Shown here in pieces: positions 13,131-26,100 of a stretch of 64,000 nucleotides of DNA (position 1 is its first letter; each line of letters opens with the position of its first letter). Under the pieces are notes generated by a model. The model searched no databases, was not told where the DNA came from, and saw nothing but the letters and a program-made list of their open reading frames with translations. The stretch is from Arenicola marina. Its lineage: Eukaryota; Annelida; Polychaeta; Arenicolidae. The DNA lies in contig OZ025252.1 in NCBI GenBank assembly GCA_964019135.1, positions 4,666,823 through 4,730,822 on the forward strand, written 5' to 3'. A program made the position numbers and the translations under genes.

Positions 13131-14352
13131 TCTGTCCGGACTGTAGTGTGTGGGCCTCGCCTCGCCTCGCCTGGCGTGGTCCGGACTGTAGTGTGAGGGC
13201 CTCGCCTGGCGTGGTCCGGACTGTAGTGTGAGGGCCTCGCCTGGCGTGGTCCGGACTGTATTGTGAGGGCCTCGCCTCACCTGGCGTGGTCCGGACTGTA
13301 GTGTGAGGGCCTCGCCTGGCGTGGTCCGGACTGTAGTGTGAGGGCCTCGCCTGGCGTGGTCCGGACTGTATTGTGAGGGCCTCGCCTCACCTGGCGTGGT
13401 CTGGACTGTAGTGTGAGGGCCTCGCCTGGCGTGGTCCGGACTGTAGTGTGAGGGCCTCGCCTGGCGTGGTCCGGACTGTAGTGTGTGGGCCTCGCCTCGC
13501 CTCGCCTGGCGTGGTCCGGACTGTAGTGTGTGGGCCTCGCCTCGCCTCGCCTGGCGTGGTCCGGACTGTAGTGTGAGGGCCTCGCCTGGCGTGGTCCGGA
13601 CTGTAGTGTGTGGGCCTCGCCTGGCGTGGTCCGGACTGTAGTGTGAGGGCCTCGCCTCGCCTGGCGTGGTTCTGACTGTAGTGTGTGGGCCTCGCCTGGC
13701 GTGGTCCGGACTGTAGTGTGAGGGCCTCGCCTGGCGTGGTCCGGACTGTGGTGTGTGGGCCTCGCCTGACGTGGTCCGGACTGTAGTGTGAGGGCCTCGC
13801 CTGACGTGGTCCGGACTGTAGTGTGAGGGCCTCGCCTGGCGTGGTCCGGACTGTAGTGTGAGGGCCTCGCCTGACGTGGTCCGGACTGTAGTGTGAGGGC
13901 CTCGCCTGGCGTGGTCCGGACTGTAGTGTGAGGGCCTCGCCTGACGTGGTCCGGACTGTAGTGTGAGGGCCTCGCCTGGTGTGGTCCGGACTGTAGTGTG
14001 AGGGCCTCGCCTGGCGTGGTTCGGACTGTAGTGTGAGGGCCTCGCCTGGTGTGGTCCGGACTGTAGTGTGAGGGCCTCGCCTCACCTGGCGTGGTTCGGA
14101 CTGTAGTGTGAGGGCCTCGCCTGGCGTGGTTCGGACTGTAGTGTGAGGGCCTCGCCTGGCGTGGTCTGGACTGTAGTGTAAGGGCCCCGCCTGGCGTGGT
14201 CCGGGCTGTAGTGTGAGGGCCTCGCCTGGCGTGGTCCGGACTGTAGTGTGAGGGCCTCGCCTGGCGTGGTCCGGACTGTAGTGTGAAGGCCTCGCCTGGC
14301 GTGGTCCGGACTGTAGTGTGAGGGCCTCGCCTGGCGTGAGCCGGACTGTGGG
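13131..14352. repeat. Minisatellite, 35-bp unit, about 34 copies
   Basis: Tandem unit containing GGCCTCGCCTGGCGTGGTCC plus GGACTGTAGTGTGAG. Longer units carry one or two extra CTCGC 5-mers, so slippage acts at two scales: the whole unit and a 5-bp sub-repeat. Long minus-strand frames across it are by-products. Confidence 0.97.
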
Positions 14353-14639
14353 TAATGTGATGGGATGGTAGGTAGCCCAGAGGCTGAGCCAACGCGCTTG
14401 TGGCATTGATGGCTGAACCGATGACACTGAGCCGCAAGGAGCCTCTTAGCCTTTGATTATTCCATCAAAGAATTAATCCGATCCCATCCACCGTCACTCG
14501 CGGCTTCATGTTAGTCAGCATAAAGTGAGAGAGACGTGCAGGGGCCCAGATAGTGTGTGTGGGGGGGGGGGCAGATGTGGTGGGGGTGATAGGGGTTGTG
14601 GCAATATGTGGATGGGGTGGTAGGGGGTGGGAGCATACG

Positions 14640-15062
14640 TATGTGGAGGGGCGGTAGAGGGAAGGGGAGGCTTGTGTAGGGGGGAGGGGAGGCTGATGTA
14701 GGGGGGAGGAGAGGCTGATGTAGGGGGAGAGGGAGGCTGATGTAGGGGGAAGGAGAGGCAGATGTAGGGGGAGGAGAGGCTGATGTAGGGGGGAGGGGAG
14801 GCTGATGTGGGGGAGAGGAGAGGCTGATGTAGGGGGAGGGGAGGCTGATGTAGTTGGAGGAGACTCTAGTGTAGGGGGAGAGGGGGGCTGATGTAGGGGG
14901 GAGGAGAGGCTGATGTAGGGGGGAGGAGAGGCTAATGTAGGGGGAGGGGAGGCTGATGTCGGGGGGAGGAGAGGCTGATGTGGGGGGAGGGGAGGCTGAT
15001 GTAGGGGGAGGGGAAGCTGATGTAGGGGGGAGGAGAGGCTGATGTGGGGGGAGGGGATGCTT
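14640..15062. repeat. Degenerate array, about 20-bp unit
   Basis: Purine-rich + strand units of the form GAGGCTGATGTAGGGGGAGG with length changes in the G run. About 20 copies, open in Pro/Ser-rich minus-strand frames. Confidence 0.93.
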
Positions 15063-15179
15063 GCGGTGTGTGCCGTAGGGGATTCCCCGCGGATGGGAGA
15101 TTCGCCCGTATGGTCATTTCGCACGTGGCTTTAGCGATGGAGACGCAGTCCGCAATGGCGAGATAATCACTGGCACTGT

Positions 15180-15425
15180 TCACCGGTCCTCTGGCAGTCA
15201 CCCCCCTGCGACCCCCCCCCCCTCCTCATGCAGTCCAGCCACACCCGCCCCCCCCCCAGCGGTAGTCAACCCTGCCAAACCCCCCCCCCCCTCATGCAGG
15301 CAGTCCCCCCTGCTACCCCCCCCCCTCACCCGCTCATGCAGTCAGCCCTGCCAGCCAGACCCCCCCCCCCTTGGCAGTCACCCATGCCCCCTCCACCCAC
15401 GCCCCGTGCGTCATCAAGCGGCACC
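15180..15425. other. Poly-C-interrupted low-complexity stretch
   Basis: Repeated CATGCAGTC and CCAGCC motifs separated by C runs of 8-11. Probably a degenerated tandem repeat. Confidence 0.6.
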
Positions 15426-15580
15426 GTCAAACAGATACCCTCAAACGTTCACCCTCAAACAGATACCCTCAAACGTTCACCATCAAACAGATACCCTCAA
15501 ACGTTTACCGTCAAACAGATACCCTTAAACTTTCACCATCAAACAGATATCCTCAAACGTTAACCATCAAACGGTCAATT
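15426..15580. repeat. Short minisatellite, 28-bp unit, about 5 copies
   Basis: Units containing CAGATACCCTCAAACGTTCA at 28-bp spacing (for example starting 15432 and 15460). Later copies diverge (TTTACC, TTTCACC). Confidence 0.93.
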
Positions 15581-15595
15581 TACTCAAATTTTAGT

Positions 15596-15912
15596 AACTC
15601 CCCCCTCCTCCTCCCTATTACTTCATCTCCTTCCTCTCCCCTTTTACTTTATCTCCCCCTTTACCCTTTATCTTTATATCCCCCTCCCCCCTTAAACTTC
15701 ATCCCCCATTTAACCCCCCCCCTTTAACTTCATCTCCCCCCTTTAACTTCACCCCCCTCCCCCCTTTAACTTCACCCCTTTCCCCCCTTTAACTTCACCC
15801 CTTTCCCCCCTTTAACTTCACCTCCCTTCCCCCTTTAACTTAATCTCCCCCCTTCATATTCACCTCCCTCCCCCCTTTAACTTCATCTCCCCCTTCCTCC
15901 ATTAACTTCATC
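15596..15912. repeat. Pyrimidine-rich degenerate array, about 20-bp unit
   Basis: Repeats of CCCCCTTTAACTTCA with TCTCC or CCCCT spacers. The + strand is almost entirely C, T and A, with few G. Confidence 0.85.
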
Positions 15913-17565
15913 CCACCCCCGCCCCGCCCTGTCGCGCCCAATACATCTATTCTCAGGTTTACTTAACTGCCCCCTCCCCTCCTCTGGTTGACTGCGCCAC
16001 CTCCCCCCCCCCCCCCCCCTTTCGGGCCCACAGTCTTGCCGCCGCGACGGACACACCGTTAGCACGGATGTAGCTGTGACCGCGGCGGAGGGCAGAACGC
16101 GTGACAGCCCTGGGGAAGGAGCCGGGGGAAACCGGCGATAATAGCCTGTCTACAGACGTGTGCGCCATGCTTGCCTGATTGGGCCAATGACAAGCTAGTT
16201 TATAAGGCGGGTGAATTGTGGACAGGTGAAGAGCTGAATGTCTGGCCGGTTGAGGAAGACGGGCGGGGGAAATTATATGCCCCGTGGAATGCAATATGTG
16301 GCATCCTGTTTGCTGTTGCTGTTGTTGCTCCCTACTGTTCATTTGTTTTTAAACCGTTATTAAACGTGCGGCGACAGCGTGGGGTTTCTGCCGTCAATGA
16401 TAATTAGCAATGTTTAGATCACCTACGACACCTTGTTGTGGATGCTTGACTCCCGATTGAGGCTTTTCTCAGCGATTAACCTCGTTTGGGTGCTATATGA
16501 CCCTGAGTGTCATTGGCTGACCTTGTAGTTGTTGTGGTCACATGGATCAGGTTACAGGAAGTTGTCCTGGGCGTGCCATGACGTTTATGCTTCCGTTTTA
16601 TGCCCCGGTCACCTTTCTCTTACAACCCTGGATGACGACAAATCAATACGCGATCATATGATCTTGTTATGCCTGGGCTGGGTGTAGTTGTTCACCCGCC
16701 CCCCCCCCCCCCCCCCATTGAGTAGTGTGCCAGCGATATTGGGCAGGGCTGCTGGGGAGAGGCGCGTGGGGGGGGGGGGGGGTCCACCACCGCCTAAGAG
16801 CCACCGCGGCCTCCACACCTATCTTGTCTCTTATGCAACTTAACGTTAACTTAAATTGTGCCTGTATGTGCGGCCCAGCTCTTCATTTCTTGTGATATGA
16901 TACACTCTTGGTCTCAGCCAACAGAGCTCCGCTTGCCAGATATCCTCGGCTTAACATTGATAAATCCCATGCACGCCATTAATGGTCGATGTGGCCAAAA
17001 AAAAAAACAGGTTGAACAAAATGTGATTGATCGAGAAACCTGCCTTCTTTTTGCCGATGACCGCTTTTTAACTTTTGACATTTGACCCCTTTATCGTGTT
17101 TACAACGCCACGGTGTTTTCTCAATAGTTGACCTAAATCTGCGCCGATGTGTGCCGTGTGTACTGGTTAAAAGGTCAATGGTCAGGCGCTTTCCCGGTCG
17201 GCGTCGTATTGACGAGACCGCGAGGATACACGTATGACCCCCGACTGACCCCTGGCTGTTGACGATTTCCCTGAACCCTGGCTGGGTGGCTGGGTGGGTG
17301 TGGGTGGGTGGTTGTTGTGTCCGACCGCCGTACGTCCCTCTGCCGCGGATCCTTCCGGCGTCTGCAGGTGTCCGTGTGGCTATGTCATAACGGCGACTGG
17401 CAAGGGGGCTGACGTGGGGTAGGGGAGGGGGGGGGGGGATCTCTCCCTGTGTGAACAGCTGATTAGTTCTGTGAGCGCCGTGTCGTTGGACTGACTGTAA
17501 TGGCCAGGTTGTTGCTTGTGTGGTTCAGCTGTCATTGTTATATAGTCCGGGGCGGAACTCGAGCT
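15913..17565. other. No gene seen; mostly unique sequence
   Basis: A CCAAT (16184) and a TATAA (16201) stand close together, but no recognisable transcript follows. Long C and G runs occur at 16002-16018, 16700-16716 and 16770-16782. Reading frames are short and unrecognised. Confidence 0.5.
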
Positions 17566-17862
17566 TTGTAGCCTATGGCCAAATGACTTAAGTCTGTGCT
17601 GTGGTCTCCTGTATGATATATAAGCCAGTTATGTAGTCTATGGCCAAGTAACTTTTAAGCCAGTGCTGTGGCCTCCCGTATAATGTATAAGGCAGTTATG
17701 TGGTCTATAGCCAAGTAACTTTTAAGCCAGTGCTGTGGCCTCCCGTATAATGTATAAGGCAGTTATGTGGTCTATAGCCAAGTAACTTTTAAGCCAGTGC
17801 TGTGGCCTCCCGTATAATGTATAAGGCAGTTATGTGGTCTATAGCCAAATGAATTAAGCCAT
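17566..17862. repeat. Minisatellite, 67-bp unit, about 4.5 copies
   Basis: Units run through GTATAATGTATAAGGCAGTT, then TATAGCCAAGTAAC and AAGCCAGTGCTGTGG. The two central copies are essentially identical and the outer copies diverged, as expected when an array grows from its middle. Confidence 0.95.
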
Positions 17863-18375
17863 TAAGGTCGTATAGTCTCTGTAAGGTCTAAGACAACCCT
17901 AAGACTAGGCAAGTGTTGGGACATATGGTATAAGGTTGTATCCAGTCGTGTGGCCAATGCGTTTTGGGACGATATGTGACGGCTTATGAGCACGGCGTGG
18001 GGTATATGTCCTTGTTGTGTTGTGTTATAGACAATTTATCGACGTTTTTCATGTATTCTCGATATATTTTATAGACTATTGACGGTCTATCGGTCCTGGC
18101 TTCTGGTGACACGTGGGCATTACTGCTGTATTTAATGGAGTTGTTTACCCTATCGTCACAGCAGGACAACTGCCATCCATATGTTATTCTTAATCGAACT
18201 ACATATCTATGTCAGCGATGAACTATAACTGGACAGGAAAATGTAGGTCCATATTCACCATGGATCGCCATCGCGAGGAACCGCTCTACCAGTGTTGATC
18301 CAGGCTCCTTCCGGCGCTGGGGGCGTGTTAGGATCGTTCTCGGCGTCCTGAACACCGACTATCAACACATATCTG
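17863..18375. other. No gene seen
   Basis: Unique, moderately AT-rich sequence leading into the next array. No recognisable gene. Confidence 0.5.
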
Positions 18376-20000
18376 GCGATCCCTGCGTCCAATATAATAG
18401 AGGCCCCGGTGAATGATATATCTGCGTCTAATATAATAGAGAGACCCCGGTGAATGATATCTCTGCGTCCAATATAATAGAGAGACCCCGGTGAATGATA
18501 TATCTGCCTCCAATATAATAGAGAGACCCCGGTGAATGATATATCTGCGTCCAATATAATAGAGGCCCCGGTGAATGATATCTCTGCGTCCAATATAATA
18601 GAGAGACCCCGGTGAATGATATCTCTGCGTCCAATATAATAGAGAGACCCCGGTGAATGATATATCTGCCTCCAATATAATAGAGAGACCCCGGTGAATG
18701 ATATATCTGCGTCCAATATAATAGAGAGACCCCGGTGAATGATATCTCTGCGTCCAATATAATAGAGACCCCGGTGAATGATATATCTGCGTCCAATATA
18801 ATAGAGACCCCGGTGAATGATATATCTGCGTCCAATATAATAGAGAGACCCCGGTGAATGATATATCTGCGTCCAATATAATAGAGAGACCCCGGTGAAT
18901 GATATATCTGCGTCCAATATAATAGAGAGACCCCGGTGAATGATATCTCTGCGTCCAATATAATAGAGACCCCGGTGAATGATATATCTGCCTCCAATAT
19001 AATAGAGAGACCCCGGTGAATGATATATCTGCGTCCAATATAATAGAGAGACCCCGGTGAATGATATATCTGCGTCCAATATAATAGAGAGACCCCGGTG
19101 AATGATATCTCTGCGTCCAATATAATAGAGACCCCGGTGAATGATATATCTGCGTCCAATATAATAGAGACCCCGGTGAATGATATCTCTGCGTCCAATA
19201 TAATAGAGAGACCCCGGTGAATGATATCTCTGCGTCCAATATAATAGAGAGACCCCGGTGAATGATATATCTGCGTCCAATATAATAGAGACCCCGGTGA
19301 ATGATATATCTGCGTCCAATATAGTAAAGAGACCCCGGTGGATGATATATCTGCGTCCAATATAATAAAGACTCCGGTGAATGATATATCTGCGTCCAAT
19401 ATAGTAAAGAGACCCCAGTGGATGATATATTTGCGTCCAATATTATAAAGAGACCCCGGTGAATGATATATCTGCGTCCAATATAGTAAAGACTCCGGTG
19501 AATGATATATCTGCGTCCAATATAGTAAAGAGACCCCAGTGGATGATATATCTGCGTCCAATATAATAGAGAGACCCCGGTGAATGATATCTCTGCGACC
19601 GATATAATGGAGGCCCCGCTGAATGATATATCTGCGTCCAATATAGTAAAGAGACCCCGGTGCATGATATATCTGCGTCCAATATAATAAAGACTCCGGT
19701 GAATGATATATCTGCGTCCAATATAGTAAAGAGACCCCAGTGGATGATATATTTGCGTCCAATATAATAAAGACTCCGGTGAATGATATATCTGCGTCCA
19801 ATATAGTAAAGAGACCCCGGTGGATCATATATCTGCGTCCAATATAATAAAGACTCCGGTGAATGATATATCTGCGTCCAATATAGTAAAGAAACCCCAG
19901 TGGATGATATATTTGCGTCCAATATTATAAAGAGACCCCGGTGAATGATATCTCTGCGACCGATATAATGGAGGCCCCGCTGAATGATATATGCGCCTAC
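18376..20000. repeat. Minisatellite, 41/39-bp unit, about 40 copies
   Basis: Units containing GAATGATATATCTGCGTCCA, then ATATAATAGAGAGACCCCGG. Loss of one GA in GAGAGACC gives 39-bp units. The left two thirds is homogeneous. The right third (from about 19320) carries AGTAAAG, GACTCCGG and GGATGATATATTTG variants arranged in repeated blocks, indicating block-wise duplication. Long minus-strand frames are by-products. Confidence 0.97.
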
Positions 20001-20194
20001 ACCGCGTGAATATCAATTAGGTAATGATGACATATGATTGATGTTTATATACATTTGCCAAGGACGGCTTCGACCTCGTGGCTCTTTGAAGTACGCTGTT
20101 GATGTTATGTGCGGCCACGTGTCCCTTCCGGCTCCAGGCAGGGTCATTGGCTGAACAGGAAAACTCTGCCAGCCAGCCGCTATGTTTTTTTATG

Positions 20195-23100
20195 TTCTGC
20201 TGCTGAGTGAGGGGCGATAAGCGCTGCATGCTGCCAAGTGGATCATTGCCGAGTGAGGGGCGATAGGCGCTGCATGCTGCCAAGTGGATCATTGCCGAGT
20301 GAGGGGCGATAGGCGCTGCCTGCTGCCAAGTGGATCATTGCCGAGTGAGGGGCGATAGGCGCTGCATGCTGCCAAGTGGATCATTGCCGAGTGAGGGGCG
20401 ATAAGCGCTGCCTGCTGCCAAGTGGATCATTGCCGAGTGAGGGGCGATAGGCGCTGCCTGCTGCCAAGTGGATCATTGCCGAGTGAGGGGCGATAAGCGC
20501 TGCCTGCTGCCAAGTGGATCATTGCCGAGTGAGGGGCGATAGGCGCTGCCTGCTGCCAAGTGGATCATTGCCGAGTGAGGGGCGATAGGCGCTGCCTGCT
20601 GCCAAGTGGATCATTGCCGAGTGAGGGGCGATAGGCGCTGCCTGCTGCCAAGTGGATCACTGCTGAGTGAGGGGCGATAAGCGCTGCCTGCTGCCAAGTG
20701 GATCATTGCCGAGTGAGGGGCGATAAGCGCTGCCTGCTGCCAAGTGGATCATTGCCGAGTGAGGGGCGATAGGCGCTGCATGCTGCCAAGTGGATCATTG
20801 CCGAGTGAGGGGCGATAGGCGCTGCATGCTGCCAAGTGGATCATTGCCGAGTGAGGGGCGATAGGCGCTGCCTGCTGCCAAGTGGATCATTGCCGAGTGA
20901 GAGGCGATAAGCGCTGCCTGCTGCCAAGTGGATCACTGCTGAGTGAGGGGCGATAAGCGCTGCATGCTGCCAAGTGGATCATTGCCGAGTGAGAGGCGAT
21001 AAGCGCTGCCTGCTGCCAAGTGGATCACTGCTGAGTGAGGGGCGATAGGCGCTGCATGCTGCCAAGTGGATCATTGCCGAGTGAGGGGCGATAGGCGCTG
21101 CATGCTGCCAAGTGGATCATTGCCGAGTGAGGGGCGATAGGCGCTGCATGCTGCCAAGTGGATCATTGCCGAGTGAGGGGCGATAGGCGCTGCCTGCTGC
21201 CAAGTGGATCATTGCCGAGTGAGGGGCGATAGGCGCTGCCTGCTGCCAAGTGGATCATTGCCGAGTGAGGGGCGATAGGCGCTGCCTGCTGCCAAGTGGA
21301 TCATTGCCGAGTGAGAGGCGATAAGCGCTGCCTGCTGCCAAGTGGATCACTGCTGAGTGAGGGGCGATAAGCGCTGCATGCTGCCAAGTGGATCATTGCC
21401 GAGTGAGAGGCGATAAGCGCTGCCTGCTGCCAAGTGGATCACTGCTGAGTGAGGGGCGATAGGCGCTGCATGCTGCCAAGTGGATCATTGCCGAGTGAGA
21501 GGCGATAAGCGCTGCCTGCTGCCAAGTGGATCACTGCTGAGTGAGGGGCGATAAGCGCTGCCTGCTGCCAAGTGGATCATTGCCGAGTGAGGGGCGATAA
21601 GCGCTGCATGCTGCCAAGTGGATCATTGCCGAGTGAGGGGCGATAGGCGCTGCATGCTGCCAAGTGGATCATTGCCGAGTGAGGGGCGATAGGCGCTGCC
21701 TGCTGCCAAGTGGATCATTGCCGAGTGAGAGGCGATAAGCGCTGCCTGCTGCCAAGTGGATCACTGCTGAGTGAGGGGCGATAAGCGCTGCATGCTGCCA
21801 AGTGGATCATTGCCGAGTGAGAGGCGATAAGCGCTGCCTGCTGCCAAGTGGATCACTGCTGAGTGAGGGGCGATAGGCGCTGCATGCTGCCAAGTGGATC
21901 ATTGCCGAGTGAGAGGCGATAAGCGCTGCCTGCTGCCAAGTGGATCACTGCTGAGTGAGGGGCGATAAGCGCTGCCTGCTGCCAAGTGGATCATTGCCGA
22001 GTGAGGGGCGATAGGCGCTGCCTGCTGCCAAGTGGATCATTGCCGAGTGAGGGGCGATAGGCGCTGCCTGCTGCCAAGTGGATCATTGCCGAGTGAGGGG
22101 CGATAGGCGCTGCCTGCTGCCAAGTGGATCACTGCTGAGTGAGGGGCGATAGGCGCTGCCTGCTGCCAAGTGGATCATTGCCGAGTGAGGGGCGATAGGC
22201 GCTGCCTGCTGCCAAGTGGATCATTGCCGAGTGAGGGGCGATAGGCGCTGCCTGCTGCCAAGTGGATCATTGCCGAGTGAGGGGCGATAGGCGCTGCCTG
22301 CTGCCAAGTGGATCATTGCCGAGTGAGGGGCGATAGGCGCTGCACGCTGCCAAGTGGATCATTGCCGAGTGAGGGGCGATAGGCGCTGCCTGCTGCCAAG
22401 TGGATCATTGCCGAGTGAGGGGCGATAGGCGCTGCCTGCTGCCAAGTGGATCATTGCCGAGTGAGGGGCGATAGGCGCTGCCTGCTGCCAAGTGGATCAT
22501 TGCCGAGTGAGGGGCGATAGGCGCTGCCTGCTGCCAAGTGGATCATTGCCGAGTGAGGGGCGATAGGCGCTGCCTGCTGCCAAGTGGATCATTGCCGAGT
22601 GAGAGGCGATAAGCGCTGCCTGCTGCCAAGTGGATCATTGCCGAGTGAGGGGCGATAGGCGCTGCCTGCTGCCAAGTGGATAATTGCCGTGTGAGGGGCG
22701 ATAGGCGCTGCCTGCTGCCAAGTGGATAATTGCCGAGTGAGGGGCGATAGGCGCTGCCTGCTGCCAAGTGGATCATTGCCGAGTGAGGGGCGATATGCGC
22801 TGCCTGCTGCCAAGTGGATAATTGCCGAGTGAGGGGCGATAGGCGCTGCCTGCTGCCAAGTGGATCATTGCCGAGTGAGGGGCGATATGCGCTGCCTGCT
22901 GCCAAGTGGATCATTGCCGAGTGAGGGGCGATAGGCGCTGCCTGCTGCCAAGTGGATCACTGCTGAGTGAGGGGCGATAGGCGCTGCATGCTGCCAAGTG
23001 GATCATTGCCGAGTGAGGGGCGATAGGCGCTGCCTGCTGCCAAGTGGATCATTGCCGAGTGAGCGGCGATAGGCGCTGCCTGCTGCCAAGTGGATCATTG

Positions 23101-26100
23101 CCGAGTGAGGGGCGATAGGCGCTGCCTGCTGCCAAGTGGATCACTGCCGAGTGAGCGGCGATAGGCGCTGCCTGCTGCCAAGTGGATCATTGCCGAGTGA
23201 GGGGCGATAGGCGCTGCATGCTGCCAAGTGGATCATTGCCGAGTGAGGGGCGATAGGCGCTGCCTGCTGCCAAGTGGATCATTGCCGAGTGAGGGGCGAT
23301 AGGCGCTGCCTGCTGCCAAGTGGATCATTGCTGAGTGAGGGGCGATAGGCGCTGCCTGCTGCCAAGTGGATCATTGCCGAGTGAGCGGCGATAGGCGCTG
23401 CCTGCTGCCAAGTGGATCATTGCCGAGTGAGGGGCGATAGGCGCTGCATGCTGCCAAGTGGATCATTGCCGAGTGAGGGGCGATAGGCGCTGCCTGCTGC
23501 CAAGTGGATCATTGCCGAGTGAGCGGCGATAAGCGCTGCCTGCTGCCAAGTGGATCATTGCCGAGTGAGGGGCGATAGGCGCTGCCTGCTGCCAAGTGGA
23601 TCATTGCCGAGTGAGGGGCGATAGGCGCTGCCTGCTGCCAAGTGGATAATTGCCGAGTGAGGGGCGATAGGCGCTGCCTGCTGCCAAGTGGATCATTGCC
23701 GAGTGAGGGGCGATAGGCGCTGCCTGCTGCCAAGTGGATCATTGCCGAGTGAGGGGCGATAGGCGCTGCCTGCTGCCAAGTGGATCATTGCCGAGTGAGG
23801 GGCGATAGGCGCTGCCTGCTGCCAAGTGGATCATTGCCGAGTGAGCGGCGATAAGCGCTGCCTGCTGCCAAGTGGATCATTGCCGAGTGAGGGGCGATAG
23901 GCGCTGCCTGCTGCCAAGTGGATCATTGCCGAGTGAGGGGCGATAGGCGCTGCCTGCTGCCAAGTGGATAATTGCCGAGTGAGGGGCGATAGGCGCTGCC
24001 TGCTGCCAAGTGGATCATTGCCGAGTGAGGGGCGATAGGCGCTGCCTGCTGCCAAGTGGATCATTGCCGAGTGAGGGGCGATAGGCGCTGCCTGCTGCCA
24101 AGTGGATCATTGCCGAGTGAGGGGCGATAGGCGCTGCCTGCTGCCAAGTGGATCATTGCCGAGTGAGGGGCGATAGGCGCTGCCTGCTGCCAAGTGGATC
24201 ATTGCCGAGTGAGGGGCGATAGGCGCTGCCTGCTGCCAAGTGGATCATTGCCGAGTGAGCGGCGATAAGCGCTGCCTGCTGCCAAGTGGATCATTGCCGA
24301 GTGAGGGGCGATAGGCGCTGCCTGCTGCCAAGTGGATCATTGCCGAGTGAGGGGCGATAGGCGCTGCCTGCTGCCAAGTGGATCATTGCCGAGTGAGCGG
24401 CGATAAGCGCTGCCTGCTGCCAAGTGGATCATTGCCGAGTGAGGGGCGATAGGCGCTGCCTGCTGCCAAGTGGATCATTGCCGAGTGAGGGGCGATAGGC
24501 GCTGCCTGCTGCCAAGTGGATAATTGCCGAGTGAGGGGCGATAGGCGCTGCCTGCTGCCAAGTGGATCATTGCCGAGTGAGGGGCGATAGGCGCTGCCTG
24601 CTGCCAAGTGGATCATTGCCGAGTGAGGGGCGATAGGCGCTGCCTGCTGCCAAGTGGATCATTGCCGAGTGAGCGGCGATAAGCGCTGCCTGCTGCCAAG
24701 TGGATCATTGCCGAGTGAGGGGCGATAGGCGCTGCCTGCTGCCAAGTGGATCATTGCCGAGTGAGGGGCGATAGGCGCTGCCTGCTGCCAAGTGGATAAT
24801 TGCCGAGTGAGGGGCGATAGGCGCTGCCTGCTGCCAAGTGGATCATTGCCGAGTGAGGGGCGATAGGCGCTGCCTGCTGCCAAGTGGATCATTGCCGAGT
24901 GAGGGGCGATAGGCGCTGCCTGCTGCCAAGTGGATCATTGCCGAGTGAGGGGCGATAGGCGCTGCATGCTGCCAAGTGGATCATTGCCGAGTGAGGGGTG
25001 ATAGGCGCTGCCTGCTGCCAAGTGGATCATTGCTGAGTGAGGGGCGATAGGCGCTGCCTGCTGCCAAGTGGATCATTGCCGAGTGAGGGGCGATAGGCGC
25101 TGCATGCTGCCAAGTGGATCATTGCCGAGTGAGGGGCGATAGGCGCTGCCTGCTGCCAAGTGGATCATTGCCGAGTGAGCGGCGATAGGCGCTGCCTGCT
25201 GCCAAGTGGATCATTGCCGAGTGAGGGGCGATAGGCGCTGCCTGCTGCCAAGTGGATCATTGCCGAGTGAGCGGCGATAGGCGCTGCATGCTGCCAAGTG
25301 GATCATTGCCGAGTGAGGGGCGATAGGCGCTGCCTGCTGCCAAGTGGATCATTGCCGAGTGAGGGGCGATAGGCGCTGCCTGCTGCCAAGTGGATCATTG
25401 CCGAGTGAGGGGCGATAGGCGCTGCCTGCTGCCAAGTGGATCATTGCTGAGTGAGGGGCGATAGGCGCTGCATGCTGCCATGTGGATCATTGCCGAGTGA
25501 GGGGCGATAGGCGCTGCCTGCTGCCAAGTGGATCATTGCCGAGTGAGGGGCGATAGGCGCTGCCTGCTGCCAAGTGGATCATTGCCGAGTGAGGGGCGAT
25601 AGGCGCTGCCTGCTGCCAAGTGGATCATTGCCGAGTGAGGGGCGATAGGCGCTGCCTGCTGCCAAGTGGATCATTGCCGAGTGAGGGGCGATAGGCGCTG
25701 CCTGCTGCCAAGTGGATCATTGCCGAGTGAGGGGCGATAGGCGCTGCCTGCTGCCAAGTGGATCATTGCCGAGTGAGGGGCGATAGGCGCTGCATGCTGC
25801 CATGTGGATCATTGCCGAGTGAGGGGCGATAGGCGCTGCATGCTGCCAAGTGGATCACTGCTGAGTGAGGGGCGATAGGCGCTGCCTGCTGCCAAGTGGA
25901 TCATTGCCGAGTGAGCGGCGATAAGCGCTGCCTGCTGCCAAGTGGATCATTGCCGAGTGAGGGGCGATAGGCGCTGCCTGCTGCCAAGTGGATCATTGCC
26001 GAGTGAGGGGCGATAGGCGCTGCCTGCTGCCAAGTGGATCATTGCCGAGTGAGGGGCGATAGGCGCTGCCTGCTGCCAAGTGGATCATTGCCGAGTGAGG

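Noticed and set aside
16184-16205. CCAAT and TATAA spaced 12 bp apart, promoter-like
   Set aside because: No recognisable exon or CpG-rich sequence follows; such short motifs are expected by chance in 64 kb.
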